Positions 15,346-24,576 of a stretch of DNA of 35,082 nucleotides are shown here, piece by piece. The notes beneath the pieces are model-generated. The model was not told the DNA's origin. It saw nothing but the letters and a program-made list of their open reading frames with translations, and made no database searches. A program made the position numbers and the translations under genes. Source of the DNA: Chloroflexota bacterium (lineage in GTDB: Bacteria; Chloroflexota; Dehalococcoidia; SpSt-223); the NCBI GenBank assembly GCA_023512725.1, contig JAILZB010000012.1:1-35082 (forward strand). The letters are read 5' to 3'. Positions within the stretch are counted from its first letter, which is position 1. Every line of letters starts with the position of its first letter.

Positions 15346-15395
15346 TTGCAACCCGTCTCGGCCATCCCCGCACCTCCTCGCGAGGGCGGCATCGG

Positions 15396-15898
15396 CTTCG
15401 CGAGAAGCGGCGTGCCGGTCTCTTCAGCGGATCACTTTCGCACCAGGAGGTGAAAGAGCCACAGCGGACGGAGAGGAGCTAGAGGTCAAGGGTGCGTCAG
15501 TTTCCAACCGGCGCCAAGTGGGTCGGTTCTAAGCCGGCGTTGACACAGGCGGCCGGACCGGCTTCACCCCAATCATGCCAACACCTCCCAGCACTGCTTC
15601 GCCGCTACCTCCCGCTCCTTGCTGGCCGGATGCGAGAGGTGTCCTGGCTGGGGGTGGCCCAACTCTTACCCGGCGGTCCCGGGACACCTTGGGTCCGCCG
15701 CTGACAACAGCGCTAAGCGTGAAAACAGACGCGCCCCCCACTACCCCGCCAGCATTCCTGAAACACTGCCCCTGCTCAACATGCGCCGGCTGAGCAGCCA
15801 CCTGCCGCCATCCGGCTTTCAGTGCACCCACACGCCCCCTGAAGGGAACGGACCCATGCCGTCGAAACTACGCCAGCAACATCCCACAACTCACCGAG
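15396..15898. other. Leader region of the accessory island, no recognised gene
   Basis: Composition shifts here from the very GC-rich flank to the more balanced island. A TTGACA occurs at about 15540 but no matching -10 box follows. I see no convincing coding sequence; the promoter of the large STAND gene should lie in this stretch. Confidence 0.4.
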
Positions 15899-18800
15899 GT
15901 GGTGCTGTACCAGATGACCACGGGCACCGCAGCCTTCGTGTACGGACTTCCCGACCCGCCCCTTCCGGAACTACAACGAGACGCCCTCTTGGCGACCCTC
16001 ACACAAGATATATCGCCATCCGCCACACGCGTCGACCTCGTCGTAGGACCGCCGGGAATCGGGAAATCCACTCTGCTCTCCCAATTTTTCCGCACCAACC
16101 GCGAGCAAACCATCGCGCTATTTCTCGACGAGCCTGACCGCTATACTTACGACCCCACACCACTCCGCACATCCTTGATTCAACAAGTGACCAGGATCCT
16201 CGGGAAAGAAACCACCGACGCAGCCGGGTTCGACGGCGAGCTCCAGCTGCTCTACCGCGACCTGAGCAGGCGGTCTCAGAATAAGCGGTTCCCGTACCAC
16301 TTTATTTTAGACGGCCTCGACTGTCTCCAAGACGAGCAGCCGTTGCTATCCGCAGCACTTCAGCTCCTTCCGTTGCGGATGCCTTTTCACATCATACTCT
16401 CCGCTCGACGCGCCGACATCCCACTTCCAGTTGCCCCACGGGTCCTACCACTCACCCAGCTCAGCGCACCCGAAGCACACAAACTGCTTTCCGACGCAGG
16501 TTTCGATAGCCACACTGCCGAACTACTGCATCGCATCGCCCACGGGTGGCCAGAAGTTCTTTCCAGCGCGATCCGCCTCCTCAAGAACGGAACGCCAGAA
16601 CGCGTCAGCGCGCTACTCGCCAACATTGCCCTGCACACCAACACGCATCCCGAACGCTGGCTACTGGAGCAACTCTTCGCAGCGGAGTGGGAGTTCATGC
16701 CTCGCGACGATATATTAGAAGACTGTCTGGCCAGCATGGCCTTCATAGAGCGAAGGCACACGTCCGCAGACCTTGCCACTCTGCTCGGTACTTCACCATA
16801 TGCAGTCGAGTCGGCACTACGTGCCGTAACCTTTGTGACCATAACCTCCACGGGCGAGGTGCGCTTCTCTTCACGAACCATCCGGGACATGGTGAGGCAG
16901 CACCTGAGGCATAAAGCGGATGCGACAAGGCAAAAGTACGCCCTGTTCCTTCTCGGTGATACGACGTCTCCCGCAACCACCCAACAAGTCATCCATCTCC
17001 GGCGATCGGGTAGGCTTCGCGACGTTCTCCATATGCTGTCGCCAGCGTACCTCGCCGACATTCTACGGAGAGGACACTCTCTAGTGACTATTCGCCGTGG
17101 TGTAGAGGAGGGAATCGAAGCTGCGACCCAACTGGGCGACAGCAGCCAACTACTTCACCTGGCCTTGGTGCATTCGGCATTGGAAACCGGTGTGGGTGGC
17201 GACGTCGCGCGCGCCGAGGTCCGGGCCCGAGTAGCACTGGGCCAGGTGGAGGCAGCGTTAGCTCTCGCCCATCGCGAGGTGCTGCGTGAGACCCGTCTCG
17301 AATTGCTTGCCATTCTCGGCCGTCGGCAGAGGGAAGAGGGCAAGGAAGTAGACTGGCGAGTTGCAGATGAAATTAGGCAGCTTGTGGACCAGATAGACCC
17401 ATCGTTGTATGGGGAGCGACTGGCTGACGTTACCGAGGATCTCTTCTACATCTCGCCCGACCTTGCTACGAAGTTGCTGCGAAGAGCGGACCCGACGACC
17501 ACGCGCAACGCGGTTCTCGGAACCGCGGCCATGTCGTCGCCCTCTGACCTCCCGGAATCAATCGCCAGCATCTTGGCACTTCTCGCCGCGAGGAGCGAGG
17601 ATGTGCTCAGGCAGAAGCCTCCTGAGGAGGTTATGAAGTGGTGTGCTGCCCTCGACGACGTTGAAGCGCGGCTCGATCTTCTCACGTTCTGGCTTCGGGC
17701 CAATCGGCGGCATCCGGAGGCTGCCGTCATTGTCAATCACGGTCTCGATGTGATTGTGGGCGCCGGAAGTTACACGCCGACGGCCAGAGTGTTGCGTCGC
17801 CTTGCCGAACCCGTACCCTTTGTCGATGATTCTGCGTGTGCACAACGGCTCATTGAACGTCTGGAAGCCGCGAGGAGCGCGGTCCAAGCTATAGGTCCCA
17901 CCGAGGAACTGCTACGCCTAGACCTTTCTCTTGCAGCCGCAAAGCTGCGTCGGGATGCAACTCTCGGCCGAGAAGCCCTCGTAGCCCTTTGGATGGACAT
18001 CAGCGAGCAGACGGACCCGGTGGTGCGGGCACGCGCCTTTGCATACATGAAGGAGTACCTCGACACCTGCGGCATGCGCGATTACCTCGAGAGCACGGAG
18101 GGCCTTCCCAGCCTAGTTGATCGTGAGCTGAAGGCTGCGATTGAGGAGGTCTTGCGCTCAACCGCGGACCAATACGCGGCGCTAGCCCCGGCCCTGCGCG
18201 CATTGGCAAGAGTCGACCCCGCCATGGCGATCACCCTTATCGCGGTCAGACTGAATAGTCCTGCCCGCCGCGACAGGGCATACCACGACACTGCTCTCGC
18301 CCTCTTGCGCGCTCACAGCCTCCGCGTGGATTGGATGGCTCTCGACAGCCTCCTTCACCGCATCGAGGACACAACCTCAAGGGATGAGACTGTCGCTCAT
18401 GCGATCGCAGCCATTACGTCGCGCTTCCTTAGCGCGAGCAGAGGCGTTAGCGATGCCGCTTTACGCGACGACGTCCGGCGGTTCCTGCGCCAAGCCCGCG
18501 CAGCGCTACAGCCATGGGCACAGCAGATCGAGGCTTACGACGAACGTTGCCTCGCTCTAAGCCGCCTTGCCCGCTGGGCGGCCACGCTTGGCGATACTGA
18601 GGCAGCTTCCACGTGCCTCGCTCACCTTCACGATCCACTAGAAAGTATGGAGTCTGTCTGGGAGCGCGTTAGCGTACGATTCATGCTCGCTAGCGAGCTT
18701 GCACAGGTAGCGCCCCAAGACGCTGAAGCATTCCTACGCGGCGCCGAAGCAGAAAGGGACGCACTCGAGGTCGAGGGCGGCTACACAGCCGCAGTGTACC

Positions 18801-20836
18801 TCACCTTTGTCGTCTTGGCCATCCGCGTACTAGCCCTCCTCCCGAACGCCGACAGCGACAAACGCACTGAGGAAGAAGCCCGCCTCGCGACACTTATAGA
18901 CGCTGTCCCGGACACCGCACTGCAGGCAGATTTGTGGGCCGAATACGCCCTCCGCATGCACTGTTGGGGCCGTCCCGCTGCCGCAAGGCGGGTTGTCCTT
19001 GAACAGGTTCTTCCCCGAATGCGAGGCCTCCACAACCGCGACCGCGGCGCGTTTTACAGGGCGCTCAGTACGTCCTTCCCCGCGATATATATCACAGAGC
19101 CCCTTACGGCACTAAGCTTCATCGAAACCGCCCCAGCCCGCCTCCGCGACTGGATGGTACTGGGGTCGGCCATCGCGCTCCTACGCAAACAAGTACCGTG
19201 GGAAGTATCCCACTTCGACGGCCATCCCCCAGACGTCGACGTTCGCTGGGAGGACGTCCTCCCGGTTCTGAAATTGCTCCCCAACGTTGACAGCGACTAC
19301 GCACTCTACGATGTCATCAAGCTGCTCGTAGACGCCGTCTCCCCAAAGCGTGCGGCACGCCTCACTCGCGACCAATCTAGCGAGTTGCTCCGCGCCCTAC
19401 GGGAGGTCATTGATCAGAAGCTGCCCGACAACCGTTACATCGCCCACGAAGGTTGGAAAATAGCCTGCGAGGCCCAGCTCCTTCGCCTTGCGCGCGCTCG
19501 TGATCCGGAATGGCAGCGTTTATTCGAACGAGCACGTAGAGTTGACAACGCCGCTGACCGACCATACGTATTTGCGCTCGTGGCTGAGGCGGGTGGGGGA
19601 GGCCACGTCCGGCACGCATTGACCGAAGCGATAGACCTCTGCGCCGATGTCCCCGACCCCAGCGAACGCGTCCACCGGCTCGCCGCGCTCTTGAGAACGG
19701 CCGCTGGTCTAGACCGCCAGCTCGCGCAACGTTGTCTCCGTTCCGGCATAGCTACCTTGGCCCAGATCGATGACACGTGGTCACGCCGTTCAGCGCTCCG
19801 ACATGTTGTCGATTCCGTGTACAGAGTTGATCCCGAGCTGTCCACCACAGTTGCTGCCGCGTTAGATGACGACGAGGCGCGCAAGCAGATTCGCGAAGAG
19901 CTACAAGAAGAGGTGCGCCTCAGCGATGCTGGGCGGCGATTGGCTGACCCTCGCACCCCGCCCGACCAAATCGGGCAAGGCGTCCAGCTTCCACGACATT
20001 GGGAGATAGTGGGGCGGCAGTATCTAGGCGCGTTACTGTCCGGTCGGGTAGCAGTCCTCACGAAGGATCGTGCGGAATGGGTCATGCGAAAAACGGCGTC
20101 TCTACCGGCAGAATACGCGTATCCTGGAATGGCCGCTGTAATCGAAAGCATAGGCAGAACCTATCGAAACACTCCAGAAGGCAGCATGATTCTTGGATCC
20201 ATGTTCCAGGCATGCGTACTGGCAGCTGACTTCACAAGAGCTGTGTCGGCTCGGAATGCAAGCGATAGGTACAAGGTCAAACGGTTTGTCGAAGGACGGC
20301 TGCCAGACGAGGGGATCTGGATACGGCCAGGCGAGAGAGCCACGGCTCTCAACTATATTCAGGAATGGTTGGAGCAGGAGCAACCGGAGTGGTTATGGAT
20401 TTGCGACCAATATTTTAGAGAGGATGACTTAGAGGCACTTGCTCTGGTGGCGCGAGTAGTCCCCGTGTGCGATGTGACGATTCTCACGAGCCGAGCCGCG
20501 CAACGCATGGACGGCGCTGAACTGTCGTTGCGGGAGCGCTATAGGCAGGCGTGGCATCGTACCTTCGCTCAGGATCCTCCCTTTACCAGGATTGTGATCG
20601 CTGGTGTTGGGTCAGAGGGAAGGCTTCCTATTCATGACCGTTACTGGATCACAGAGGGCAGCGGCTTGCTGTTGGGCACCTCGTTCAATGGATTAGGTGT
20701 GGCTCAGGCAAGCTCTATCTGGCACTTGGATCAGGACAAGGCTCGCCTTGCTGAGGATCAGATTGCCGCTTACGTTCGGCAAGTTGCGCGCCTGAGTGGT
20801 GGTGAAAGAGTTGAATACGTAGTTATCTCTTTGTGA
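15899..20836 (+). CDS. Giant STAND-type NTPase with C-terminal PLD-like domain, candidate antiphage protein
   Basis: A 1645-residue protein. The N-terminal P-loop module has Walker A GPPGIGKST (residues 50-58), Walker B FILDGLD (135-141, Asp138), a sensor-like ILSAR (166-170) and a GWP motif (216-218, HGWPEVL) like the GxP of STAND ATPases such as MalT, followed by a winged-helix-like part to about 330. Residues from about 340 to 1480 are almost entirely short amphipathic helices, resembling HEAT/TPR-like solenoids. The last 165 residues look like a phospholipase-D-type domain: WLWICDQYF, VCDVTILTSR, then IHDRYW (His1579, Asp1580) and LLLGTSFNGLG (1590-1600), a variant HxD...GTS-N motif. Sensor plus effector in one chain is typical of antiviral STAND proteins. 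It starts at GTG 15899 or ATG 15914. Codon use and GC differ from its neighbours. It stands alone, with no partner gene. Confidence 0.85.
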   Translation: MVLYQMTTGTAAFVYGLPDPPLPELQRDALLATLTQDISPSATRVDLVVGPPGIGKSTLLSQFFRTNREQTIALFLDEPDRYTYDPTPLRTSLIQQVTRILGKETTDAAGFDGELQLLYRDLSRRSQNKRFPYHFILDGLDCLQDEQPLLSAALQLLPLRMPFHIILSARRADIPLPVAPRVLPLTQLSAPEAHKLLSDAGFDSHTAELLHRIAHGWPEVLSSAIRLLKNGTPERVSALLANIALHTNTHPERWLLEQLFAAEWEFMPRDDILEDCLASMAFIERRHTSADLATLLGTSPYAVESALRAVTFVTITSTGEVRFSSRTIRDMVRQHLRHKADATRQKYALFLLGDTTSPATTQQVIHLRRSGRLRDVLHMLSPAYLADILRRGHSLVTIRRGVEEGIEAATQLGDSSQLLHLALVHSALETGVGGDVARAEVRARVALGQVEAALALAHREVLRETRLELLAILGRRQREEGKEVDWRVADEIRQLVDQIDPSLYGERLADVTEDLFYISPDLATKLLRRADPTTTRNAVLGTAAMSSPSDLPESIASILALLAARSEDVLRQKPPEEVMKWCAALDDVEARLDLLTFWLRANRRHPEAAVIVNHGLDVIVGAGSYTPTARVLRRLAEPVPFVDDSACAQRLIERLEAARSAVQAIGPTEELLRLDLSLAAAKLRRDATLGREALVALWMDISEQTDPVVRARAFAYMKEYLDTCGMRDYLESTEGLPSLVDRELKAAIEEVLRSTADQYAALAPALRALARVDPAMAITLIAVRLNSPARRDRAYHDTALALLRAHSLRVDWMALDSLLHRIEDTTSRDETVAHAIAAITSRFLSASRGVSDAALRDDVRRFLRQARAALQPWAQQIEAYDERCLALSRLARWAATLGDTEAASTCLAHLHDPLESMESVWERVSVRFMLASELAQVAPQDAEAFLRGAEAERDALEVEGGYTAAVYLTFVVLAIRVLALLPNADSDKRTEEEARLATLIDAVPDTALQADLWAEYALRMHCWGRPAAARRVVLEQVLPRMRGLHNRDRGAFYRALSTSFPAIYITEPLTALSFIETAPARLRDWMVLGSAIALLRKQVPWEVSHFDGHPPDVDVRWEDVLPVLKLLPNVDSDYALYDVIKLLVDAVSPKRAARLTRDQSSELLRALREVIDQKLPDNRYIAHEGWKIACEAQLLRLARARDPEWQRLFERARRVDNAADRPYVFALVAEAGGGGHVRHALTEAIDLCADVPDPSERVHRLAALLRTAAGLDRQLAQRCLRSGIATLAQIDDTWSRRSALRHVVDSVYRVDPELSTTVAAALDDDEARKQIREELQEEVRLSDAGRRLADPRTPPDQIGQGVQLPRHWEIVGRQYLGALLSGRVAVLTKDRAEWVMRKTASLPAEYAYPGMAAVIESIGRTYRNTPEGSMILGSMFQACVLAADFTRAVSARNASDRYKVKRFVEGRLPDEGIWIRPGERATALNYIQEWLEQEQPEWLWICDQYFREDDLEALALVARVVPVCDVTILTSRAAQRMDGAELSLRERYRQAWHRTFAQDPPFTRIVIAGVGSEGRLPIHDRYWITEGSGLLLGTSFNGLGVAQASSIWHLDQDKARLAEDQIAAYVRQVARLSGGERVEYVVISL

Positions 20837-21306
20837 GCTGGTTACCTTGGAGTCAGGCGCTGAGAGCTCCTATCGTCAGGCGAGATAGGCGGTGGAATTG
20901 CCTAACTCGCAAGGTCGGGGAGGGCTGTCGTGCGTGATGGGGCTGTTGCCCGGACGCCAGCTCGAAGGCCAGCGCGGAGCCAGGGAGCCGCGCTGCCCGC
21001 ATGCAGTGGCTGGCCGGGGGCGCGCAGGTGCGATTTAGGCGAACCTGTGACACAGGTGAGGCGGCCTGGGTGCGGAAGCCTTTGGTGTGACCGGTCAACC
21101 AGAAACTCGAGAGACATGGAGTCGCGGCAGGTCGCGTGGAGGGTCCAGCCCACCCGACATTGGGTCCAGGCCGGGCCCGGCCAAGCCGTGCCCGCCGTCG
21201 GCGCGAGCCATTCGGAGTAAGGTTTTCCCCCTCCACTAGGGGGCGCTGCCCCCGTTCCGGGTACTCCTCTGGGTGCTCCCAAAGCTAGCGCGCGCTGTCG
21301 GGAAGG
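20837..21306. other. Region after the STAND gene, no recognised gene
   Basis: About 470 bp without a supportable gene. A CCCCCT/AGGGGG hairpin with a five-base loop lies at 21227-21243, but the T run is on the wrong side for an intrinsic terminator on the plus strand. High GC returns towards 21300. Confidence 0.4.
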
Positions 21307-21559
21307 TCACTCCCCTCGGGTTTCTGCTTCGGCCGCGTGGGCTTCCTCCTCGAAGGCCTCCGGGCGCGGCGCGTGATCGCGGCCTGCTCCCGGCAGTCCT
21401 CCTGGGCCAGGATGGCCTTCAGAAATCCCCTGACCGGGCGCGGGCCCTGGGCCTCCCGGGCCCCACTCGGGCCGCCAGCCGCTCCAGCTCCTCGGCCTCG
21501 GCCCGGGCCTGGTCGGCCTCCGCGCGAGCCGCGGCGGCCCGCCTTTCGGCGTCGTTCAC
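21307..21559 (-). pseudogene. Small coiled-coil protein, frameshifted copy
   Basis: This is a homologue of the 83-codon gene at 14881-15132. It starts at the corresponding GTG 21559 (NDAERRAAAARAEADQARAE) and ends at the corresponding TGA, but at 253 rather than 252 bases. The reading frame changes near 21470 and again near 21365; the middle motif GPRPVRGFLKAILAQEDCRE and the tail AEAETRGE are recognisable in separate frames. Probably inactive. Confidence 0.6.
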
Positions 21560-21615
21560 GACCCCACACCCCTTCCGCCCGCGAGTCTACGTGCGCGGAG
21601 GAAGCTGCCGGTGCG

Positions 21616-21783
21616 TCACCCGGCGGCCACCACCGCGGCGGTCCGGAAGCGGACGGCCGTGACCCGGGCCGGCCGGGATGTCGGCATGAAACTGGCCAGG
21701 ATGCCGTCGACCTCCTCGGCCAGCGCCCCTGGCGCTCCTGCGTGAACGATGCATACACGGTTTCGGCGGTTGCAGTCCGTCAC
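21616..21783 (-). CDS. Small ORF, possibly Cse60-like (copy 2)
   Basis: A 55-codon frame starting at GTG 21783: TDCNRRNRVCIVHAGAPGA, LAEEVDGILASFMPTSRPA, VTAVRFRTAAVVAAG. It is the better preserved counterpart of the degenerate frame at 15203-15345. The pattern (HAGxPGxLAEEV, then VRFxTAxV) recalls small Cse60-type proteins, but the C-terminal strand seems lost because similarity continues past the stop in another frame. A GGGAGG lies somewhat far upstream. Coding status is uncertain. Confidence 0.35.
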   Translation of the reverse strand: MTDCNRRNRVCIVHAGAPGALAEEVDGILASFMPTSRPARVTAVRFRTAAVVAAG

Positions 21784-21969
21784 GGCCGCCAACCGCCTCC
21801 CCCCTGCGCGCGCCAGGAACAGGCTCAGTACGCTGCCTGCAGCTTGCGCACCCGCGGACCGCACCGGCCATCGCCCGGTTCGGACCCCGCGCGAGCCGGA
21901 GCGGGCGGTCTCACGCTTCTGCCACCTTTTTGACGCATCCGACGCGCGCCGCGTTCCAGGCGTTACCTG

Positions 21970-23099
21970 TCACGCTCCTTCCGACCCTTCTCGGCCGTCG
22001 CCGCCGGCGCTGCCGCCCGCGCGGGGCCGAGCGCCGCGCGCAGCCGGGGCCGTGCCCCGTCGCGGCCGGTACCGGGCCGCCACCAGCGCCGCCTCCGCCA
22101 TGCTCACCGGGCTGGCCATCCCCTTTCCGGCGATGTCGAAGGCGGTGCCGTGATCGGGGCTCGTGCGAAGGAAGGGCAGGCCGAGGGTGAGGCTGACGGT
22201 CCGCTCGAAGTCGAGCGTCTTCGTCGCGATGTGCCCCTGGTCGTGGGTGAGCGAGATGACCGCGTCCCAGCGCCCCTGGAGCGCTGGTGGTAGACGGCGT
22301 CGGCGGGGACCGGGCCGTGGGCGTCGATCCCTTCCTGGCGCGCGCGGGCGACCGCGGGTTCGATCACCTCCTGCTCCTCCCGCCCGAGAAGGCCGTGCTC
22401 GCCGGCGTGCGGGTTGAGGGCGGCGACCGCGATCCGCCGCGGCTCGACGCCCAGTTCCGCGAGGAGCCGGTCCACCTTCACGAGGAAGCGCGCCAGCCCC
22501 TCGGGACCCGCCTCCCGGATGCGGTGGATCGCTTCCTCCAGCGGGAGGTGGCGCGTGTAGAAGAACGTGCGCAGGTTGCGCACGACGAAGAGGGTGACGC
22601 TGTCGCGGGCGCCGGAGAGCGCCTGAAGCGCCTCCGTGTGGCCGATGGCCGGGATGCCGGCCAGGCGCCAGGCTTCCTTGTGGATGGGGGCGGTGACGAC
22701 GGCGTCCACCTCCCCCGCCAGAGCCAGGCGGGTGGCGTGCTCGAGGTACTGGTAGCTCGCCCGCCCGAAGTCGGCGCGGACGACGCCCCATGCGAAGGCT
22801 TCGGCGGGCACGTTGGCGAGATCGATCACCTCGACGGCGTCCGCCGGGAAGCGGGCGTCCTCCGGCCGCTCGACCGCCCGGAGCCGGAGGCCGGCGGGCA
22901 CGGTGCGACCGCGGACGGCGGCCAGGGCGCGTTCCAGTACGCCCAGGTCGCCCAACACCAGCGGCCGGGCGACGGCGCGGACCTGCGGGTCGGCCGCGGC
23001 CGCCAGGCAGATCTCCGGCCCGATCCCGGCCGGATCGCCCATGGTCAGGGCGAGAAGCGGAAGCTCGTCGCCGCCCGGCTCGCGTCGCCCCGCGCTCAA
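21970..23099 (-). pseudogene. pdxA: PdxA-family 4-hydroxythreonine-4-phosphate / 4-phospho-D-threonate dehydrogenase, frameshifted
   Basis: Two frames together make a full PdxA-type protein of about 376 residues. The upstream frame gives [36 protein letters not shown] and [17 protein letters not shown] up to [12 protein letters not shown]. The downstream frame continues from about 22285 with [20 protein letters not shown] and [18 protein letters not shown]. One missing base near 22282-22290 explains the shift. The HDQGHIA wording fits the PdxA2 branch (4-phospho-D-threonate/erythronate dehydrogenase) at least as well as pyridoxal-phosphate synthesis. The likely start is TTG 23099 after GAGGTGG. 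The gene follows the M20 peptidase gene on the same strand at 64 bp. The tail after residue 340 is long and Gly/Arg-rich. Confidence 0.8.
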
Positions 23100-23163
23100 C
23101 GCCGCCACCTCGCTCGCTTCGCCTGCGGCCGCGCCAGGCCGCGCACCGGCCACGAGGCGGAGG

Positions 23164-24546
23164 TCAGCCCCTCCACGGCACCTCGGCCAGCCGCTCCAGC
23201 AGGCGGGCGTACCCCCGCTGCCCGCGGTCGAAGTTGGCCAGCCGGTAGAACTCGTCGGGAGCGTGGAAGCGCTCGTCCTCCACGCCGAAGGCCACCGTGA
23301 CGGTGTGGACGCCGAGGTGCGTGCGGAAGAGGTCCAGCACCGGCACGGTGCCACCCGTGCAGACGAGCACCGGCTCCTTGCCGTAGATCTCGCCCACGAC
23401 CTCGCGGGCGACGCGCAGCGCAGGCAGATCGGCGGGCACCACGTACGGCCGGGCACGACCCGGGAAGTCGCGCACCTCCACCCGGACGCCCGGCGGCGCG
23501 TGCCGCTCCGCGTGCCGGCGGATGCGCTCGAGGATCTCGTCCGGATCCTGGTCCGGGACCAGGCGGCAGGAGATCTTCGCGTGCGCCTCGCTGGGGATGA
23601 CGGTCTTGAGACCCTCTCCCTGGAATCCGCCCCAGATCCCGTTGATCTCGAGCGTCGGGCGGACCCAGGCCCGCTCCAGGGTGCCGAAGCCCGGCTCGCC
23701 GAAGGTGGCCGGCACGCCGAGCTCGCGCGCGTACGCCTCGTCGTCGTGGGGGATGCGCGCGAACGTCTCCCGCTCTTCCGCCGAGAGGGGCCTCACCGAG
23801 TCGTAGAAGCCTTCGACCAGGACCTTCCCCTCCGGGCTGCGCAGGGTGCCGAGGAGCGTCACCAGGGCGTGGATCGGATTCTGCACGGTGCCCCCGTAGA
23901 TGCCGGAGTGAAGATCGCGGCCGGCACCGGTGACGTCGATCTGGAGCGCGCAGAGGCCGCGCGAGCCCACCGAGAGCGAGGGCAGCTCCTCGGACCAGTG
24001 GGCCCCATCGGTGCTGATCGCCAGGTCGCAGGCGAGGAGCTCGGCGTGCGAGGCGACGAACGCAGGAAGCTGCGGGCTGCCGATCTCTTCCTGTCCTTCG
24101 AGGAGGAACTTGACGTTGAGCGGCAGGCGTCCCTCCACGCGGAGCATCGCCTCGACGGCGAAGATGGCCAGGACGAAGTTGCCCTTGTTGTCGGAGGCGC
24201 CCCGGGCGTAGACCCGGCCGTCGCGGATCGTCGGCTCGAAGGGCGGGCTCGTCCAGCGTTCCACGGGATCGACCGGCTGCACGTCGAAGTGGCCGTAGAG
24301 AAGGACCGTCGGCTTCCCCTCGGCGTGAAGCCACTCCGCGTAGACCACCGGGTGCCCGCCCGTCTCCAGGACCTGCACCTTCTCCAGTCCTGCTGCCCGG
24401 AGGCGGCGGGCCGTCCACTCGGCCGCGCGGCGCACGTCACCCGCGTGCTCCGGCAGGGCCGAGACGCTCGGGATGCGCAGGAGCTCAAGGAAGTCCTCCA
24501 GGTATCGCGAGCGGTTCTCCTCGAGCACCCGTTCCCACGAGGCCAC
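23164..24546 (-). CDS. M20-family dipeptidase/carboxypeptidase
   Basis: A 460-residue zinc metallopeptidase of the M20 (CNDP-like dipeptidase) family. The metal and catalytic residues are in place: YGHFDVQP (His86, Asp88), ASDNKGNF (Asp119), LEGQEEIGSP (Glu153/Glu154), STDG (Asp180) and near the end ERFHAPDEF (His). The central dimerisation domain contains GRDLHSGIYGGTVQNP. The start is GTG 24546 with GGAGG ten bases upstream. It lies just after the second Uma2 gene and before the pdxA-family gene on the same strand, possibly in one transcript. It probably hydrolyses dipeptides in the cytoplasm; the substrate cannot be read from the sequence. Confidence 0.92.
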   Translation of the reverse strand: MASWERVLEENRSRYLEDFLELLRIPSVSALPEHAGDVRRAAEWTARRLRAAGLEKVQVLETGGHPVVYAEWLHAEGKPTVLLYGHFDVQPVDPVERWTSPPFEPTIRDGRVYARGASDNKGNFVLAIFAVEAMLRVEGRLPLNVKFLLEGQEEIGSPQLPAFVASHAELLACDLAISTDGAHWSEELPSLSVGSRGLCALQIDVTGAGRDLHSGIYGGTVQNPIHALVTLLGTLRSPEGKVLVEGFYDSVRPLSAEERETFARIPHDDEAYARELGVPATFGEPGFGTLERAWVRPTLEINGIWGGFQGEGLKTVIPSEAHAKISCRLVPDQDPDEILERIRRHAERHAPPGVRVEVRDFPGRARPYVVPADLPALRVAREVVGEIYGKEPVLVCTGGTVPVLDLFRTHLGVHTVTVAFGVEDERFHAPDEFYRLANFDRGQRGYARLLERLAEVPWRG

Positions 24547-24576
24547 GGCTGGCCCTCCTCCTTCCTCGCTCGTCCC

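Larger units (their letters stand above)
14881..15390. repeat. Left copy of a diverged direct repeat of about 500 bp
   Basis: This segment matches 21307-21800 in the same orientation through the coiled-coil gene, its upstream small ORF, and the shared block around CGGTTGCA. The similarity is moderate and interrupted by indels. Outside these limits the flanks differ. Confidence 0.55.
21307..21800. repeat. Right copy of the diverged direct repeat of about 500 bp
   Basis: Homologous to 14881-15390 in the same orientation; see that entry. It brackets the right side of the STAND-gene island. Confidence 0.55.

Noticed and set aside
21227-21243. Intrinsic terminator after the STAND gene
   Set aside because: The hairpin is good, but the T run precedes rather than follows it on the plus strand, and the minus strand is followed by A residues.
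20840-21290. Possible group II intron remnant after the STAND gene
   Set aside because: No domain V signature, no intron boundary motifs and no reverse-transcriptase similarity.
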